From assembly GCA_023382335.1 (NCBI GenBank), contig JAMCPM010000012.1, positions 46,976 through 110,975 on the forward strand: a stretch of DNA of 64,000 nt, given 5' to 3'. The translations under genes were made by a program, and so were the position numbers. The DNA is from Actinomycetota bacterium (GTDB taxonomy: Bacteria; Actinomycetota; Thermoleophilia; BMS3ABIN01). The notes under the pieces were generated by a model. The model worked only from the letters and a program-made list of their open reading frames with translations, was not told the DNA's origin and did not search any database. Below, one piece after another: positions 1-8,443 of this stretch (position 1 is its first letter; each line of letters begins with the position of its first letter).

Positions 1-2
1 AC

Positions 3-296
3 GACGTGGCCAAAGCCTACTTTGGCACGCTAAAGGAAATCCTGGGTCAGGCTGCTGATGGCGACCGTGGTACGGATAATGCCCTGGCCGGCGCCGCGCT
101 GGATATTGAGGCTATCATTGAGCGCAACCGCATTGTTAACTGGACAAACGACCCGGACACTCAAAACCATATGAAGAACGAAATCGAAGACAGCCTGTTT
201 GATTTCAAGGAACAGGCTGGTATTCAGATTACACTTGATGAAATGGACGTCATCATGGCGCAATGCCTGGATATTGCAAAGGTCAGGCGGCCATGA
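3..296 (+). CDS. hsdR: Type I restriction enzyme R subunit, C-terminal fragment (partial)
   Basis: The reading frame is open from the window edge and encodes the last ~98 residues of a larger protein. The segment is rich in charged helices, with a RNRIVNWTND motif and an NEIEDSLFDF stretch. It resembles the C-terminal helical domain of HsdR, the ATP-dependent translocase/nuclease of type I restriction systems, but the catalytic and helicase domains lie outside the window. The stop overlaps the next ATG by ATGA, which indicates translational coupling with the YgjP-like gene; hsdR followed by YgjP is a recurrent order. The region is less GC-rich than the rest of the window, which suggests acquisition. 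Any GTG near position 6 is internal, not a start. Confidence 0.65.
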   Translation, partial: DVAKAYFGTLKEILGQAADGDRGTDNALAGAALDIEAIIERNRIVNWTNDPDTQNHMKNEIEDSLFDFKEQAGIQITLDEMDVIMAQCLDIAKVRRP

Positions 297-1021
297 CCGA
301 GCAGCTGGAACTAATCTATGGCAAGCGACAGTTCACGGTTAGTGTTGATTTCAACTGTCGCAAGCAATTGACAATCACGGTTCATCCGGATTGCAGTATT
401 TCAGCTATAGCGCCGCAAGGATACGAGCTGGCTGCCATCAGACAGCGTCTGGAGAGGCGCAGAAGCTGGATTGCCAGACAGATTTCTTTTTTTGAGCAGT
501 TCCAGCCTGCCGCCACTGAGCGAAAATATGTCAGCGGTGAGACTCATCACTATCTGGGAAGACAGTACCGGCTGAAGATAAGCAAAGGACAAACCCCGAA
601 GGTGCGACTGGTGGGGCGATTCTTTAAAGTGGAGTTGCCTGTGACAGACGACAGGGGCAAAGCGCGGGAAGTGATGCAGCAATGGTACACGGAACATGCA
701 AAGATCTATTTAACCCGGCAGATTGAAAACCGTTGGCCTCTTATTTCAGATCAGGGAGCACAAAAGCCAGCGGTACAATTTCGCCGAATGAAGAAAAGAT
801 GGGGATCTTGTTCTAACAAAGGGACGATTACGCTAAACACGGAACTTATAAAACTGCCAACTTATTGCATTGATTACGTGATTGTTCATGAACTCTGTCA
901 CATGGCACGGGCAGACCATGACAACATTTTCTATCGCAACCTGGGTCGGATCTTGCCAGATTGGGAAATGCGCAAAGATCGTTTGGAAAAGGCTGCTAGC
1001 GCAATCACCGTAACTAACTAG
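293..1021 (+). CDS. YgjP-like (DUF45/M48-type) zinc metalloprotease
   Basis: 242 residues. The C-terminal half carries the zinc-binding HELCH motif followed by MARADH, the pattern of YgjP/SprT-like metallopeptidases; upstream is the family's typical KKRWGSCS segment. The ATG at 293 overlaps the stop of the HsdR fragment (ATGA) and was preferred over an in-frame start 30 bases upstream. YgjP-type proteins are often encoded beside type I restriction genes, where their role is unclear. Base composition is lower in GC than the neighbouring gmd gene. Family assignment is firm from the motif; the substrate is unknown. Confidence 0.85.
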   Translation: MTEQLELIYGKRQFTVSVDFNCRKQLTITVHPDCSISAIAPQGYELAAIRQRLERRRSWIARQISFFEQFQPAATERKYVSGETHHYLGRQYRLKISKGQTPKVRLVGRFFKVELPVTDDRGKAREVMQQWYTEHAKIYLTRQIENRWPLISDQGAQKPAVQFRRMKKRWGSCSNKGTITLNTELIKLPTYCIDYVIVHELCHMARADHDNIFYRNLGRILPDWEMRKDRLEKAASAITVTN

Positions 1022-1032
1022 CAGCTGCTTAT

Positions 1033-1053
1033 GGTCCGCCACTATCGCGGACC
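1033..1053. terminator. Hairpin between convergent genes
   Basis: A perfect 7-bp stem (GGTCCGC/GCGGACC) with a 7-nt loop lies in the 37-base gap between the YgjP-like gene and gmd, which converge here. There is no strong T tract on either side, so it may be a weak bidirectional terminator. Confidence 0.4.
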
Positions 1054-1058
1054 TCAAG

Positions 1059-2051
1059 CTACCCGCCGGCCCTGATCCCCGCGTCGATCTCTTCCTGGAC
1101 TATCTTCAGATCGTTGTCGATCATCATCTCGATCATCTGCTTGAAAGAGACCTGAGGCACCCAGCCAAGCTTCTCTTTTGCCTTGGCGGCGTCGCCGATC
1201 AGCAGGTCGACCTCTGCCGGCCGTACGAAGCGCTGATCGATCTTGACGTAGTCTTTCCAGTTGAGGCCGACATGGTCGAAGGCGATCTGCACCAACTCCT
1301 CGACCGAGTGCGTCTCTCCGGAACAGATGACATAGTCATCCGGCTCGTCCTGCTGCAGCATCATCCACATCATGCGCACGTAATCCTCGGCGTAACCCCA
1401 GTCCCTCTTGGCGTCCAGGTTGCCCAGGCGGATCTCGCCGGCCAGCCCCAGCTTGATGCGCGCCACGCCGTCGGTCACCTTGCGGGTGACGAACTCGCGG
1501 CCGCGCCGCGGCGATTCGTGGTTGAAGAGAATGCCCGAACAGGCGTAGAGGTCATAGCTCTCACGGTAATTGACCGTGATGAAATGCCCGTAGACCTTGG
1601 CTACCCCATAGGGACTGCGGGGATGGAAAGGCGTATTCTCCGTCTGCGGCGACTCGGCCACCTTGCCGAACATCTCCGAGGAAGAAGCCTGGTAGAAGCG
1701 GGCGTCGGGCTTGGTCAGGCGCATGGCCTCGAGCATCCGGGTGACTCCCAGGGCTGTGAACTGTGCGGTCAGCACCGGCTTGGTCCATGAGGTGGGAACA
1801 AAACTTTGTGCGGCCAGGTTATAGATCTCGTCCGGCTGCGACTCGCCGATGATGCTGATCAGCGACATCTGGTCAAGCAGGTCCGCCTGGATCAGCGTCA
1901 CCCGGTCGCGGATCAGCGCGATCCGCTCGAAGTTCTCGGTGCTCGAGCGGCGCACCATGCCGAATACCTTGTAGCCTTTTTCGAGCAGGAACTCGGCCAG
2001 ATAAGAGCCGTCCTGCCCGGTGATTCCCGTTATCAGGGCTGCCTTTTGCAT
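1059..2051 (-). CDS. gmd: GDP-mannose 4,6-dehydratase
   Basis: 330 residues, near the usual family length. It converts GDP-D-mannose to GDP-4-keto-6-deoxy-D-mannose. An extended SDR Rossmann fold is shown by GITGQDG at residues 9-15, SSSE at 123-126 and the catalytic Tyr148/Lys152 pair (YGVAK). The NHESPRRG segment is characteristic of Gmd. It follows rmd on the same strand with only three bases between them, so the two form an operon that makes a GDP-6-deoxyhexose. With the neighbouring reductase the likely product is GDP-D-rhamnose, used in envelope polysaccharide. Confidence 0.95.
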   Translation of the reverse strand: MQKAALITGITGQDGSYLAEFLLEKGYKVFGMVRRSSTENFERIALIRDRVTLIQADLLDQMSLISIIGESQPDEIYNLAAQSFVPTSWTKPVLTAQFTALGVTRMLEAMRLTKPDARFYQASSSEMFGKVAESPQTENTPFHPRSPYGVAKVYGHFITVNYRESYDLYACSGILFNHESPRRGREFVTRKVTDGVARIKLGLAGEIRLGNLDAKRDWGYAEDYVRMMWMMLQQDEPDDYVICSGETHSVEELVQIAFDHVGLNWKDYVKIDQRFVRPAEVDLLIGDAAKAKEKLGWVPQVSFKQMIEMMIDNDLKIVQEEIDAGIRAGG

Positions 2052-2054
2052 ATC

Positions 2055-3029
2055 TTACCCTTCCTGTTGAGTTCTTACCTGTTCCCGCCAATAATTCAGA
2101 GTATCTTCCAGACTCTGTTCTAGTGGAATCTCCGGCTTCCAGTCGCCCAGCGCCCTCAGCTTGCTGGTGTCGCCTTCAACCACCGGCGTATCGGATGGCC
2201 GCATCAGCTCGGGGATGTTTTCCACCCGGGGCTTCACCGTCGAGAGCTGCAGCAGCTTCTTCAGGATCTCGCTGATCGGGCGCGAAACCCCCGATGCGAC
2301 ATTATACGCCTCTCCCGGCTTGCCGCTGGTCAGCAGAAGCCAGTAGCCGCGGACAATATCCCGCACATCGGTAAAATCACGCCGGGACTCAAGGTTTCCC
2401 ACCCGTAGCACCGGATCCCTCAGCCCGGCCTCCATCCTAGCGATCTGGCGGGCGAAGGCCGGCACGACGAAATTGCCTACCTGCCGCGGGCCGATATGGT
2501 TGAAGGGCCGCGCGATCACGGCCTCGGCGCCGAAGGCCTCGTGATACTGGATGCCGACGAACTCCTGCCCGACCTTGCTGACCGAGTAGGGATTGTTGGG
2601 CTTCAAAGGGCTGTCCTCGCCGGTCGGCAGCCGGTCCTGATCGACCTTGCCATAGACCTCGCTGGAGCTGACGATCAGAACCCTGGCCTGCGGGGCCTTT
2701 TCATGCAGGGTCTGCATCAGCGCCTGCGTGCAGAGGATGTTGGTCTCGAGGATCGCCGGGGCCGATTCCCAGGCCCCGGCCACCTGGGCCCGGGCCGCCA
2801 GATGTACTACAGCGTCCGGCTGCTCGGCCTCGATGGCTCTCGCCAGCGGCCGGGCTTCGGCCAGGTCGCAACAGTAGACGGTGGGGGGTCCTTCGGGAAA
2901 CAGCTCCAAAAACTGCTCGCCCGGCGGCATCAGGTCCAGGCCCGCGACCTCGACGCCTTCGAGAGAGCGCAGGTAGCTGGTAAGATGGCTACCCGCAAAC
3001 CCGGATATTCCCGTGACCAGGACCTTCAT
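2055..3029 (-). CDS. rmd: GDP-4-keto-6-deoxy-D-mannose reductase
   Basis: 324 residues. This is an NAD(P)-dependent extended SDR: GISGFAG at residues 7-13, SSSEVYG near 121, and Tyr148/Lys152 in YSVSK. In the Rmd family the enzyme reduces the Gmd product to GDP-D-rhamnose. The assignment as Rmd rather than another NDP-sugar epimerase rests on the length, the sequence style and the tight coupling (3-base gap) to gmd downstream. A fucose-synthase (Fcl) role is less likely because the family's epimerase features are not evident. The gene lies 21 bases from the YugP protease gene, possibly in one transcript. Confidence 0.85.
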   Translation of the reverse strand: MKVLVTGISGFAGSHLTSYLRSLEGVEVAGLDLMPPGEQFLELFPEGPPTVYCCDLAEARPLARAIEAEQPDAVVHLAARAQVAGAWESAPAILETNILCTQALMQTLHEKAPQARVLIVSSSEVYGKVDQDRLPTGEDSPLKPNNPYSVSKVGQEFVGIQYHEAFGAEAVIARPFNHIGPRQVGNFVVPAFARQIARMEAGLRDPVLRVGNLESRRDFTDVRDIVRGYWLLLTSGKPGEAYNVASGVSRPISEILKKLLQLSTVKPRVENIPELMRPSDTPVVEGDTSKLRALGDWKPEIPLEQSLEDTLNYWREQVRTQQEG

Positions 3030-3049
3030 TCAGTGAAGGCGGACACGGG

Positions 3050-3745
3050 TCAGTTGTTCCGGCTGATGATGACCATGCGCAGGAGCGACAGGATCGCCAT
3101 CAGCGTAGCGGCCACATAGGTCAGCGCCGCGGCGGTGAGCACCTTGCGCGCACCCTTGGCTTCGCTGGAAACGACGAGCCCGTTGCTCTGCAGCAGCGTC
3201 ATGGCGCGGGAAGAGGCATCGAACTCCACCGGCAGCGTCACGATCTGGAAGATCACAGCCGCGGTGAAGAGGATGATGCCGATCGTCATCAGCGGCCTGG
3301 CCGCCGAGAAGAAGAGGCCCATCAGGAAGATCATGGGGCCGAGGCTCGAGCCGAACGATGCCGCCGGCACCACGGCCGCGCGGATCTTCATGGGAACATA
3401 TCCCCTGGCGTCCTGGATGGCGTGGCCGGTCTCATGGGCGGCAACGCCTAGCGCTGCCAGCGAGGTGCCGCGGGCGACGCCCTGGCTGAGGCGCATGACC
3501 CGCTCACGCGGATCGTAATGGTCGGTGAGGTTGCCGGCTATCTCTTCGATGCCGACATCGGTGAGCCCCTCCTGGTCGAGCAGCCGCCGGCTGGCCTGGG
3601 CGCCGGTGACGCCGCTTGACGCCTGCTTCTGTGAATATTCCTTGTAAGTGCTCTTCACTTTCAGCTGCGCGTATAACGAGAGCAATACTCCCGGGATCAG
3701 CAGCAGCATGCTGGTGAAGAAGATCGGGTTTCCTCCGTAAAACAT
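3050..3745 (-). CDS. YugP-like neutral zinc metallopeptidase, membrane
   Basis: 231 residues from the ATG at 3745, which is preceded by an AGGAGGT ribosome site; an upstream in-frame start would add 11 residues without such a site. An N-terminal membrane segment (MFYGGNPIFFTSMLLL) is followed by the metallopeptidase motif HETGHAIQDA, and three further hydrophobic segments fill the C-terminal half. This is the Zn-dependent membrane peptidase family related to Bacillus YugP. The physiological substrate is unknown. It stands upstream of rmd-gmd on the same strand and may be co-transcribed with them. Confidence 0.9.
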   Translation of the reverse strand: MFYGGNPIFFTSMLLLIPGVLLSLYAQLKVKSTYKEYSQKQASSGVTGAQASRRLLDQEGLTDVGIEEIAGNLTDHYDPRERVMRLSQGVARGTSLAALGVAAHETGHAIQDARGYVPMKIRAAVVPAASFGSSLGPMIFLMGLFFSAARPLMTIGIILFTAAVIFQIVTLPVEFDASSRAMTLLQSNGLVVSSEAKGARKVLTAAALTYVAATLMAILSLLRMVIISRNN

Positions 3746-3798
3746 ACTCTTGTTACCTCCTGATTTTACGGCTCTCACAGCCGGGTTCTACTGTAAAA

Positions 3799-3807
3799 AT
3801 TATAGCA
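3799..3807 (-). promoter_or_regulatory. Extended -10 promoter for the YugP gene
   Basis: On the minus strand the sequence TGCTATAAT lies about 54 bases upstream of the YugP start and matches an extended -10 (TGnTATAAT). No convincing -35 is present. It overlaps the region just beyond the end of the flippase gene. Confidence 0.5.
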
Positions 3808-3814
3808 TAGCCGC

Positions 3815-4849
3815 CTAGGACGGCCCTTCGCCTTCCACTGGCTCCGCGGCCGCTGCCGCCCTGATCTTCAGGTGGCGCACTTTCACCAGGCCCATGACGA
3901 TCAGGACCAGGCCGACTTCCACCAGCGTCTGCCAGAAGCGGATGACGATGGCGAAAGCCGAGGCGACGCCGCCATAGTCGCCCGGAAAATCATTCTTGAA
4001 GGCAAAGCCGAGCAGCGCCGCGTAAACGACTTCGCGGACGCCGAGGCCGCTGGGAGATATAAAGAACAGCACCGACATGATCCATGCCAGCGGCGTGCAG
4101 GCAATCACGATCGGCAGGTCGGAAATATTGATGGTGACAACCGTGTGGACCATGGCAAAGAGGCCGAACCCGGCGACGATCCAGAAGAATCCGTAATAGA
4201 GGAACATCATCAGGATGTCCTTGAACGGCAGAAATTCCTCGATGGGGTCCCGTTTGACCTTCCGCAACACGAAATTGCCTAGCTTGCCGACTATCGACGG
4301 ATGCAGGCTGGCGATCGCCAGCGGCGGCACCGCCAGCACCAGCCAGAGAAAGCGTGAATAATTCTGCAGGTCCTCGCTGAATGGAAGCGCCACCGCGATC
4401 GTGGTGGCTGCCGACGCGGCCAGTATCGCCTGCTCATAGGCGACGCTGGTCAGCGAGATGCGTTTGGGTACTCCGTATGGCTGGATCATCATGACCCGGC
4501 CCATCACCATCAGCACGTTGCCCGGCACATAGCGGGCCATCAGCGATTTGAACCAGACGTAGATTCCCGGCAGGAACGGCACCGGATGGCGGAAGCGCCA
4601 GAGGATGATCAGCCAGCCGCAGGAATGGCCGACATAGAGCGCCGACAACAGCAGCAGCGAAACCACCAGCCAGGGGATGTCGAAATTCCATTGACTGGAT
4701 GTGATCTGGGGCCAATCCTGCTGGATTCTCCGTCCGAGGAGGAAGAAAATCGCACCGATAATAACTATCTGCGCGCTCAGCCGGAGGACTTTCTTTAATT
4801 GAGGAGTGATGGTCCCTCCCGGAGAAGTGTACGGTGGAAAAAGTGCCAC
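3815..4849 (-). CDS. Flippase-like multi-pass membrane protein (UPF0104/LPG synthase TM region)
   Basis: About 344 residues from a GTG at 4849, with repeated hydrophobic segments, conserved SPSGLGVRE and a final FWQTLVEVGLVL stretch. These are hallmarks of the lysylphosphatidylglycerol-synthase transmembrane (UPF0104) family, whose members include proposed lipid or glycan flippases. The frame stays open to 5041, but that would overlap ddl on the other strand and adds non-hydrophobic sequence. The GTG is close behind a TATACT (4858-4863, minus), so the message may be leaderless. The start is uncertain; an unusual codon further in, behind GGGAGGG, is also possible. Substrate not predictable. 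Confidence 0.8.
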   Translation of the reverse strand: MALFPPYTSPGGTITPQLKKVLRLSAQIVIIGAIFFLLGRRIQQDWPQITSSQWNFDIPWLVVSLLLLSALYVGHSCGWLIILWRFRHPVPFLPGIYVWFKSLMARYVPGNVLMVMGRVMMIQPYGVPKRISLTSVAYEQAILAASAATTIAVALPFSEDLQNYSRFLWLVLAVPPLAIASLHPSIVGKLGNFVLRKVKRDPIEEFLPFKDILMMFLYYGFFWIVAGFGLFAMVHTVVTINISDLPIVIACTPLAWIMSVLFFISPSGLGVREVVYAALLGFAFKNDFPGDYGGVASAFAIVIRFWQTLVEVGLVLIVMGLVKVRHLKIRAAAAAEPVEGEGPS

Positions 4850-4855
4850 CGTACA
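4828..4855. promoter_or_regulatory. 10-bp inverted repeat at the start of the flippase gene
   Basis: TGTACGGTGG and CCACCGTACA form a perfect 10-bp inverted repeat with an 8-nt spacer. It covers the proposed GTG start of the flippase gene and the region just after a minus-strand TATACT. It could be an operator between the divergent flippase and ddl genes or an mRNA hairpin that controls translation. Confidence 0.5.
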
Positions 4856-4911
4856 AGAGTATATACTAATTACAAATTCGCTGGCGTGATGCCCCACCCT
4901 GCTTCTTAAGG

Positions 4912-4917
4912 TATAAT
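4912..4917 (+). promoter_or_regulatory. -10 element for ddl
   Basis: A consensus TATAAT lies 14 bases before the ddl ATG. The expected transcription start is then only about 8 bases ahead of the start codon, and no ribosome site is visible, so translation may be nearly leaderless. The -35 is weak. Confidence 0.5.
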
Positions 4918-4931
4918 GACCCCTGTTTGCC

Positions 4932-5879
4932 ATGAATGATCTTATCCTCAAAAAAAGCCGCATCGGCGTGCTTATGGGAGGTTTTTCCCGTGAGCGCGAG
5001 GTCTCTCTGAGATCCGGAGAGGGCTGTCTCGGCGCGCTCAAGTCGATGGGTTATGACGCTGTCGGCATCGACGTCGGCCATGACGTCGCCGAGGTGCTTG
5101 TGCGTGAGGGCGTCAAAGCCGCTTTCCTGGCGCTGCACGGCAAATACGGAGAAGACGGCTGCATCCAGGGGCTGCTGGAAATGATGGGCATCCCTTATAC
5201 GGGCTCCCGCGTGCTGGCCAGCGCCATCGGCATGAACAAGGTCCGTTCCAAGCAGATCGCTGTCTTCCACAAAGTGCCCACCGCCGCCTTCGAGATCTTT
5301 GACGTCGGCGTCGACCTGGGAACGACCAGCAAGCAGGCGGTCGAGAAACTCAGGTTCCCGGTAATGGTCAAGCCCTGCGAGGAAGGATCGAGCCTGGGAG
5401 TGCTAAAGATTAGCGATCCGGCGGAGTTGATAGGGGCCGCGGTTGAGACCCATCGCGACTTTGGCTGTTTCATGGTCGAGGAATTCATCGAGGGCGACGA
5501 GATCACCATCGGCCTGCTGGAGACCAGGCGGCAGCTGATAGCGATGCCGGTGCTGCAGCTCAAGCCCTCTTCCGAATTCTACGATTTCAAGGCCAAGTAC
5601 AATCACGGCATGACCGAGTTCGTCGTGCCGGCCGAGATACCTGAAGAAGTGGCGACGATGGCGCAGGAGATGGCGATGCAGATGCATACGGCCATCGGTT
5701 GCCGCGGTTACAGCCGCGTCGACTTCATCGTCGACCGGGACGGCGTTCCCCATTTCACCGAGATCAACACCCTGCCGGGGATGACCGAGACCTCGGACTT
5801 CCCGGCACAGGCCAAGGCGGGCAATATCACTTACGAAAAACTGGTGGAGAAGATGCTGCGCTCGGCGCTTCTGCCCTAG
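4932..5879 (+). CDS. ddl: D-alanine--D-alanine ligase (first copy)
   Basis: 315 residues; an ATP-grasp ligase that joins two D-alanines for peptidoglycan in the cytoplasm. The N-terminal EREVSLRSG motif holds the substrate Glu, EGSSLG is the loop with the conserved Ser, and KAKYNHG in the omega loop has the Tyr typical of D-Ala-D-Ala rather than D-Ala-D-Lac ligases. The TEINTLPGMTETS metal-binding motif lies near the C-terminus. A second ddl lies at 47103-48041. It stands alone on the plus strand, divergent from the flippase gene, without its usual mur neighbours. Confidence 0.95.
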   Translation: MNDLILKKSRIGVLMGGFSREREVSLRSGEGCLGALKSMGYDAVGIDVGHDVAEVLVREGVKAAFLALHGKYGEDGCIQGLLEMMGIPYTGSRVLASAIGMNKVRSKQIAVFHKVPTAAFEIFDVGVDLGTTSKQAVEKLRFPVMVKPCEEGSSLGVLKISDPAELIGAAVETHRDFGCFMVEEFIEGDEITIGLLETRRQLIAMPVLQLKPSSEFYDFKAKYNHGMTEFVVPAEIPEEVATMAQEMAMQMHTAIGCRGYSRVDFIVDRDGVPHFTEINTLPGMTETSDFPAQAKAGNITYEKLVEKMLRSALLP

Positions 5880-5933
5880 CCCGCGGATCAGCCGGCGGAG
5901 CATCCGGCCGCGATGCCGCCCCCGGAAGCCGGG

Positions 5934-6113
5934 CTAATCAGACAGCTTCCGTGCAGCCCGGTTCGAGCAGGCCTCCCGAAGAATACCGCCCGCTACCATC
6001 GATGCGTTGATCTGGTAGCTGCGGGTTTCCACGGAATGCTTTAGTTCCCTGAGCCGGCGGTTTCGCTCGGCGCGGTTGCCGGGGGCAAGATCCTTGACGT
6101 TTATCGGGGCCAT
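5934..6113 (-). CDS. FlgM-like anti-sigma factor domain protein
   Basis: 59 residues from the ATG at 6113; a TTG 15 bases upstream is also in frame but has no ribosome site. The sequence RNRRLRELKHSVETRSYQIN followed by ASMVAGGILREA fits the C-terminal helix pattern of FlgM, which binds and inhibits the flagellar sigma factor FliA. No flagellar or fliA gene is in the window, so the partner is unknown. The match is by pattern only; a short unrelated helical protein cannot be excluded. Confidence 0.55.
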   Translation of the reverse strand: MAPINVKDLAPGNRAERNRRLRELKHSVETRSYQINASMVAGGILREACSNRAARKLSD

Positions 6114-6310
6114 GTATTTCTCTTTCAACCGGCGAGCCTTGGATTTCCTGGTGTGGGGTTCGGCCTGTGACGGGCTCGCGTGCGCATCATCCGGCTATCT
6201 ACTTAAGGTATCGGATGCCGTTCTCCTTCTTTGAGAAAACCTCCGTTTTTGATACTCCCTCCTTCTGCAGGTAAACTGTTACTGGTATTGCGTTATTACG
6301 GCAGACATTC

Positions 6311-7045
6311 ATGAGCAACCTCAGATTCGGCGGCCAGGCCGCCGGCCTCGAAGGCATCACCGTGCTGGCTTCCCACGGATTCGATTTCGCCGACCTCAAC
6401 CTCAACGAGCTGGACAAGATCCGTCGTGATGAAAGCGGCATGCTCAAGGCTGCCAAAAAGGCGGGCATGTTCTTCGTGGCCCACGCCCCCGATCTGCGGG
6501 TCGACAACGACGAGGGCATGAAGGGCATCAGCGAGGCGGTTCAGTACGCCGAACGTTTCCGGCCGCGTACGATCACGATCCATCCCATCCTGGCGCCCCG
6601 GTCCAACAACAAACCCGAGACGATCGACTTCAAGATCAGGCAGATCGGCGTGCTGGCGGAAATGGCCGAAAGCTATGGCGCCCGCATCGCCTGCGAAAAC
6701 ACCGCCGAAGACCCGATCGACATGAAGGCGGTGCTCGATGCCCATCCGGGATTAGTGCTGACGATCGACATCGGCCACAGCGAGCTTCTCGGTGACGAGA
6801 ACAAATCCCTGGGATTCATCAAAACCTATCCCGACCGCATCGGGCATATACACATCCATGACAACGTCGGCGGCGACACTTACTACGAGGATCTGCACCT
6901 GCCGCTGGGTGAGGGGCGCATCGATTTCGCTCCTATCCTCACAGCGCTCAAGGAGTTGCCCCGCGACATCACCATCACTTTTGAGATGCCGCGTCAAAAA
7001 GCATACGAGGGCCTGCTGTGGCTGAGGGAGCGCAACCTCACGTGA
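6311..7045 (+). CDS. Sugar phosphate isomerase/epimerase-like TIM-barrel protein
   Basis: 244 residues of the xylose isomerase-like/AP endonuclease 2 superfamily. Metal-ligand motifs appear in order: FVAHAPD near residue 56, ACENTAED near 117, LTIDIGHSE near 150, HIHIHDN near 180, GEGRIDF near 200 and TFEMP near the end. These would bind a divalent metal in the barrel; the substrate may be a sugar phosphate or a phosphorylated DNA end. Its stop overlaps the GTG of the following radical SAM gene (GTGA), so the two are coupled. Confidence 0.8.
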   Translation: MSNLRFGGQAAGLEGITVLASHGFDFADLNLNELDKIRRDESGMLKAAKKAGMFFVAHAPDLRVDNDEGMKGISEAVQYAERFRPRTITIHPILAPRSNNKPETIDFKIRQIGVLAEMAESYGARIACENTAEDPIDMKAVLDAHPGLVLTIDIGHSELLGDENKSLGFIKTYPDRIGHIHIHDNVGGDTYYEDLHLPLGEGRIDFAPILTALKELPRDITITFEMPRQKAYEGLLWLRERNLT

Positions 7046-7704
7046 GCAAATCCGGGTTTGAGGAAAAAAAAGGCGCGGCTCCCGCAGCCGTGGCCTATCG
7101 CCTCGACGGCAAGATCTATCTCAACATCACCAACCGTTGCTCGGCCGATTGCGTCTTTTGCCTGGCCAGGTTCACCGACACCTTCCGCGGCTACAATCTG
7201 CGGCTGGAAAAAGAGCCTGACGTGGAAGAGATCCTCAAGGACCTGGAGCTGGCCTTTCTCGAAGGGCCCGCCGACGAGGTCGTCTTCGTCGGCTTTGGCG
7301 AGCCGACGCTGCGGCTTGACGAGGTGCTGGAGACGGTTGAGTGGCTGAAAGTCAGGCGGATCGCCTCGAGGCTCAACACCAACGGGCACGGGCAGCTGAT
7401 CAATCCGGGCCGGGATGTGGTCGCCGAGCTGGCCGCCGCCGGCCTCACCTTCGCGTCGGTCAGCCTTGTGGCTCATAATTCCGAGGTCTACAATCAGTTA
7501 TGCAGACCCATTTTCAGCAAGGCATACCGGGCGGTGCTTAAATTTGCGGAAGATTGCATCAGTGCCGGGATAAGAGTGACCCTTTCCGTTGTCGAATTGC
7601 CGGAGGTCGATATCGAGGCCTGTCGAAGTATCGCCGAGAGGATGGGCGCGGAGTTCCGCGTGCGGCCGTTGCTGACGCCGGCGTCCGAGGAGGTAAGGCC
7701 TTGA
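7042..7704 (+). CDS. Radical SAM protein (TatD-linked type)
   Basis: 220 residues from a GTG that overlaps the previous stop (GTGA). The N-terminal part has LNITNRCSADCVFC, the CxxxCxxC motif for a 4Fe-4S cluster and S-adenosylmethionine cleavage, followed by GFGEPTLR. It is shorter than most radical SAM enzymes and resembles the family called TatD-associated radical SAM proteins, here next to a TIM-barrel metalloenzyme instead of TatD. The reaction is unknown. The next gene starts at a TTG that overlaps its stop. Confidence 0.8.
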   Translation: MSKSGFEEKKGAAPAAVAYRLDGKIYLNITNRCSADCVFCLARFTDTFRGYNLRLEKEPDVEEILKDLELAFLEGPADEVVFVGFGEPTLRLDEVLETVEWLKVRRIASRLNTNGHGQLINPGRDVVAELAAAGLTFASVSLVAHNSEVYNQLCRPIFSKAYRAVLKFAEDCISAGIRVTLSVVELPEVDIEACRSIAERMGAEFRVRPLLTPASEEVRP

Positions 7705-8408
7705 ACGAAAACAGAGCGCCGCGAATACTGCTGGTGGACGACGAAGCGGCGATCCAGAAGTTGTTGACCTACCCGATGGAAAAGGAAGGCTACGAGATCG
7801 TTCAGGCCATGGACGGCGAGACGGCGCTGGAGAAATTCCGCGAGCAGCCGTTCGATCTGGTCGTGCTCGACATCATGTTGCCGGGCATGGACGGCACCGA
7901 CGTCTGCCGCATCATCCGTTCCGAGAGCACCGTCCCCATCATCATGCTCACCGCCAAGTCTGACGAATTCGACAAGGTGCTGGGGCTGGAGATCGGCGCC
8001 GACGACTACATCACCAAACCTTTCAGCATCCGTGAGTTCCGCAGCCGGGTGAAAGCGCAGTTGCGGCGCGCCCAGATGATCAGGCAACCAAACGACACCG
8101 TCCGCGAGGTGCTCGAGGTCGACCGCATGCGCATCGACTTCCTCAAGCGCAACGTCTTCGTCGACGGCGAGAAGATCGATCTCACCTATAAGGAATTCGA
8201 GCTTTTAAAGACGCTGGTGAGCCATCCGGGCCGGGTGTTCGGCCGCGACTCGCTGCTGCAGCTGGTCTGGGGCGACGCCGATTTCCGCGATCCGCGCACG
8301 GTCGACGTGCACATACGCCACCTGCGGGAAAAGCTCGAGCCCGACCCTCACGACCCCGAATACATCTTTACCGTCCGGGGCGCCGGCTACAAGTTCAGGG
8401 ATATGTAA
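7701..8408 (+). CDS. OmpR/PhoB-family response regulator
   Basis: 235 residues from a TTG overlapping the preceding stop (TTGA), with AGGAGGT just upstream. The receiver domain begins ILLVDDEA, has the phospho-acceptor Asp57 in VVLDIMLPG, the Thr in MLTAKSD and the Lys in ITKPF. The C-terminal winged helix carries LTYKEFELL and RTVDVHIRHLREKLE. It is a DNA-binding regulator paired with the histidine kinase 35 bases downstream. The overlap of four consecutive genes places it in an operon with the isomerase and radical SAM protein. A likely target is the direct-repeat site upstream of htrA. Confidence 0.93.
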   Translation: MNENRAPRILLVDDEAAIQKLLTYPMEKEGYEIVQAMDGETALEKFREQPFDLVVLDIMLPGMDGTDVCRIIRSESTVPIIMLTAKSDEFDKVLGLEIGADDYITKPFSIREFRSRVKAQLRRAQMIRQPNDTVREVLEVDRMRIDFLKRNVFVDGEKIDLTYKEFELLKTLVSHPGRVFGRDSLLQLVWGDADFRDPRTVDVHIRHLREKLEPDPHDPEYIFTVRGAGYKFRDM

Positions 8409-8443
8409 CAGGAAAGTAACCGGGCCTTTGCCCAGAAGTAAAA

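Noticed and set aside
1272..1790. Long plus-strand frame opposite gmd
   Set aside because: It is the antisense shadow of gmd, with no domain or ribosome site; similar frames lie opposite most GC-rich genes here.
4850..5041. Longer N-terminus for the flippase gene
   Set aside because: It would overlap ddl on the other strand by more than 100 bases and adds sequence unlike the family.
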